This document shows, piece by piece, positions 61,895 through 64,000 of a DNA stretch of 64,000 nt. Under the pieces are notes generated by a model. The model saw only the letters and a list, made by a program, of their open reading frames with translations. It had not been told where the DNA came from and made no database searches. Position 1 is the stretch's first letter. Each line of letters begins with the position of its first letter. The stretch lies in assembly GCF_042685105.1 (NCBI RefSeq), contig NZ_JBHUMO010000056.1, positions 82,745 to 146,744 on the forward strand, given 5' to 3'. A program made the position numbers and the translations under genes. The DNA is from Enterococcus_G camelliae. Its GTDB lineage: Bacteria > Bacillota > Bacilli > Lactobacillales > Enterococcaceae.

Positions 61895-62296
61895 ATGGAT
61901 AACGAATACAGACATTCAAAAACAACTGTATCGTTACTCAATTACCATTTTGTTTTTTGTCCTAGATATCGTCGGAAAATATTTGTCAATTCCGAAGTAG
62001 ACGCTAGTTTCAAAACGTTTGTTCATTCAATTTGCGAAGAGAATGAGTGGACAGTCATTGCGTTAGAAACAGATACAGACCATTGTCATCTTTTTATAAA
62101 TGTTCAACCAACTTATGCACCAGCAGATATCATGAAGGTGATTAAAGGTAGAACATCTAGAGAGCTACGACAATCGTTTGAACACTTAAGTAAAATGCCA
62201 AGTGTTTGGACACGGTCTTACTTTGTTTCAACAGCAGGAAATGTTTCTAGCGAAACGATAAAACGATATGTAGAAAGCCAAAGAACAATATATTGA
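61895..62296 (+). CDS. tnpA: IS200/IS605-family transposase TnpA
   Basis: A 133-residue HUH (Y1) transposase that cuts and rejoins single-stranded element ends. The metal-binding pair is His63 and His65 in TDTDHCHLFINV, and the nucleophilic Tyr125 lies in SETIKRYVESQ. YHFVFCPRYRRKIF is the standard N-terminus, and LRQSFEHLSKMPSVWTRSYFV is typical of the subgroup. A truncated duplicate of its start at 61749-61842 is an assembly artefact of gap 2. It appears complete. It overlaps neither the intron core nor tnpB, which starts 25 bp later. Confidence 0.93.
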   Translation: MDNEYRHSKTTVSLLNYHFVFCPRYRRKIFVNSEVDASFKTFVHSICEENEWTVIALETDTDHCHLFINVQPTYAPADIMKVIKGRTSRELRQSFEHLSKMPSVWTRSYFVSTAGNVSSETIKRYVESQRTIY

Positions 62297-62321
62297 GTTT
62301 ACGTTAAGGAGGTGTGCAGAA

Positions 62322-63957
62322 ATGAAAAAAGCCCATAAAATCAGAATCTATCCTAATTCAAAACAGGAACTTCAATTTCAAAAAACTTTTGGTTGTGTTC
62401 GGTTCTATTGGAATTTTTTATTAAATCAACGAGTTGCAAACTATAAAATGAAAAAAGAAAATCCTGAATATGTTGAAAACAAATTGACCTATGCTGGATT
62501 AAAAAAACAAGAAGAATTTGCTTGGTTAAAAGAAGTTGAAGCACAACNNNNNNNNNNATTACAAACTGTAAAATGAAAAAAGAAAATCCTGAATATGTTG
62601 AAAACAAATTGACCTATGCTGGATTAAAAAAACAAGAAGAATTTGCTTGGTTAAAAGAAGTTGAAGCACAACCATTAAGCCAAGTGAATATGGATTTTAA
62701 TAAAGCGTACAGAAATACATTTCACTCTAAATTTGGGTTTCCTAAATTCAAGAGTAAAAAACGCTCAAAGAAATCCTATCGAACTGCCGTAGGCATGAAA
62801 GTTAACGGTCGTTACTTCTATGTTTCTAAAGTCGGTTGGGTCAAAATGGCAGAAAAACTGCGTTTCAACGGAAGATTGATGAATGTAACAATTAGTCAAT
62901 CCAAATCTGGAAAATACTTTGCAACATTTTTAGTTGAAACCGAGAATCTTCAAAAAGAACCAGTNNNNNNNNNNGAATAAAGCGTACAGAAATACATTTC
63001 ACTCTAAATTTGGGTTTCCTAAATTCAAGAGTAAAAAACGCTCAAAGAAATCCTATCGAACTGCCGTAGGTATGAAAGTTAACGGTCGTTACTTCTATGT
63101 TTCTAAAGTCGGTTGGGTCAAAATGGCAGAAAAACTACGTTTCAACGGAAGATTGATGAATGTAACAATTAGTCAATCCAAATCTGGAAAATACTTTGCA
63201 ACATTTTTAGTTGAAACCGAGAATCTTCAAAAAGAACCAGTAATAGATAGTATTGGATTAGACTTAGGCATAACTCATTTCTGCATCACATCCGCAGGAG
63301 AAAAAATCGATAACAATCGATTCTATCGTTCTCTTGAGCAACGACTGATACGTGAACAACGAAAGCTTTCAAACCGTNNNNNNNNNNGCTCATTTCTGCA
63401 TCACATCCGCAGGAGAAAAAATCGATAACAATCGATTCTATCGTTCTCTTGAGCAACGACTGATACGTGAACAACGAAAGCTTTCAAACCGTTTGGAAAT
63501 CGCGAAAAAACACAATCGAAAGTTAGATGAGTGTCGCAATTACCAAAAGCAAAGAATAAAAGTTGCACGTATCCATGAGAAGATTACAAACCAACGTATT
63601 GATTTTTTACATAAACTATCTTCACGACTTACTGATGAGAACCAAGTCATTTGTATTGAAGACTTAAATGTAAAAGGGTTGGTTAGAAACCATAAATTAG
63701 CGAAGTCAATTTCAGATGTATCCTGGAGTGAATTCGTTCGACAATTAGACTATAAATGTCAATGGAAAGGTCGCACCTTAATCAAAGTTGACAGATTTTT
63801 CCCAAGTTCACAAATTTGTTCTTCTTGTGGTCATAATGACGGCAAAAAAGAACTGAATATTCGTGAATGGGCATGTTCGAATTGTGGAGCAGTTCATGAT
63901 AGAGATATTAATGCAAGCATAAATATTAAAACCGAAGGACTTTCGGGGATAGCTTAG
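62322..63957 (+). CDS. tnpB: TnpB RNA-guided nuclease (IS605 type), split by three N gaps
   Basis: After merging the duplicated overlaps at gaps 3-5, one continuous frame of about 372 residues results, a normal TnpB. Key residues in the merged protein: RuvC Asp180 (SIGLDLGITHF), Glu274 (ICIEDLNVKG), Asp356 (HDRDINASINI), and the zinc knuckle Cys327, Cys330, Cys346, Cys349 (QICSSCG ... WACSNCG). The N-terminus KAHKIRIYPNSKQELQFQKTFG is typical. GGAGGTG precedes ATG 62322. All catalytic residues are present, so an active omega-RNA-guided nuclease is likely. Coordinates include gaps and artefactual duplications. Confidence 0.92.
62548..62557. other. 10-N scaffold gap 3 (inside tnpB)
   Basis: 62434-62547 recurs at 62559-62672 with two mismatches: contig overlap from variant copies. 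Confidence 0.9.
62965..62974. other. 10-N scaffold gap 4 (inside tnpB)
   Basis: 62699-62964 recurs at 62976-63241 (266 bp) with two mismatches seen. Confidence 0.9.
63378..63387. other. 10-N scaffold gap 5 (inside tnpB)
   Basis: The 104 bp ending at 63377 recur at 63389-63492. Confidence 0.9.
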
Positions 63958-63996
63958 TAAATTTACGACCGTTAGGACGTATTACCTAAGAACCCC
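63945..63996 (+). ncRNA. Omega-RNA-like 3' hairpin overlapping the tnpB end
   Basis: GGGG (63945-63948) pairs with CCCC (63993-63996). Inside, CTTAGTAA pairs with TTACCTAAG (one bulge) and TACG with CGTA around a 10-nt loop. The position, across the tnpB stop and toward the right end, is that of the guide-RNA scaffold of IS605 elements. The guide itself would be the flanking DNA beyond the right end, outside the window. Confidence 0.65.
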
Positions 63997-64000
63997 ACGA

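Larger units (their letters stand above)
61163..64000 (+). mobile_element. IStron: group I intron carrying IS605-type tnpA and tnpB (right end beyond window)
   Basis: A composite element in the style of CdISt1 of Clostridioides difficile: a group I ribozyme core at the 5' end, then IS200/IS605 transposase tnpA, nuclease tnpB and an omega-RNA-like 3' hairpin. The predicted 5' boundary is between 61162 and 61163, by the P1 helix. After removing five N gaps and the duplicated contig overlaps, about 2.07 kb of element lies inside the window. The 3' splice site and right end are not visible. Confidence 0.85.

Noticed and set aside
62573..63428. Several separate tnpB fragments as pseudogenes
   Set aside because: Merging the duplicated gap flanks gives one continuous intact reading frame, so the splits are assembly artefacts.
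1..64000. CRISPR arrays, rRNA or tRNA genes
   Set aside because: I saw no spaced short repeats and no recognisable tRNA or rRNA sequence; TnpB here belongs to an IS605-type element, not to CRISPR-Cas.

Overview
The window looks like a chromosomal scaffold of a low-GC Gram-positive, most likely Enterococcus or a close relative. The evidence is AGGAGG-type ribosome sites, TTGnnn/TATAAT promoters with 16-18 bp spacing, a sufCDSUB operon, an rpsO-pnp pair, a complete 809-bp IS1216-type IS6 element, HrtBA-like transporters, and a diapophytoene/diaponeurosporene (crtM/crtN) locus as in pigmented enterococci. Species cannot be fixed from this sequence alone.

Layout. 1-20 kb is mostly core genome: the 3' end of metG; a P-type cation ATPase behind a yybP-ykoY (manganese) riboswitch; a degraded integrase tail; small genes and a lactonase; an AI-2E-type exporter; rpsO; pnp; a nicotinamidase-like hydrolase; a cystine-type ABC pair; a PBP5-type D,D-carboxypeptidase; and the SUF iron-sulfur operon, followed by a second integrase tail. 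20.3-32.6 kb is an accessory block: photolyase, a TetR-HrtB-HrtA set with a broken permease, small membrane proteins, a kinase-DegV fusion, a DUF1295 protein, a second intact HrtBA-like pair, then crtN and crtM (both frameshifted), a TetR regulator and a gene cut by IS1216. 33.6-44.7 kb holds a CmpB-like protein, a lipase-like hydrolase, a decayed S-methylmethionine operon (mmuP/mmuM), a heterodimeric ABC exporter behind a possible attenuator, a C26 amidotransferase, an OppA-like lipoprotein and an M20 hydrolase.

44.9-56 kb reads as one nitrogen/peptide salvage locus: two M20 amidohydrolases, a complete Dpp/Opp-type importer, and an unusual protein made of an ammonium-transporter-like membrane domain, without both pore histidines, fused to a PII signalling domain. 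An imidazolonepropionase/prolidase-like amidohydrolase follows. 56.3-60.3 kb is a Fur-box-preceded iron-siderophore operon with its flavin reductase. From 60.4 kb an AAA ATPase gene is interrupted by an IStron: a group I intron core (P1, P2, P5, P7, P8 and P9 can be paired by eye) carrying IS605-type tnpA and tnpB and ending in an omega-RNA-like hairpin at the window edge.

The IStron is broken by five 10-N gaps. Each gap is flanked by 104-266 bp of direct duplication, in three cases with a few mismatches. These are unmerged contig overlaps drawn from several near-identical copies, so duplicated reading frames there are artefacts. The three strongest leads are the IStron, the Amt-PII fusion locus, and the decaying pigment island with its kinase-DegV fusion.
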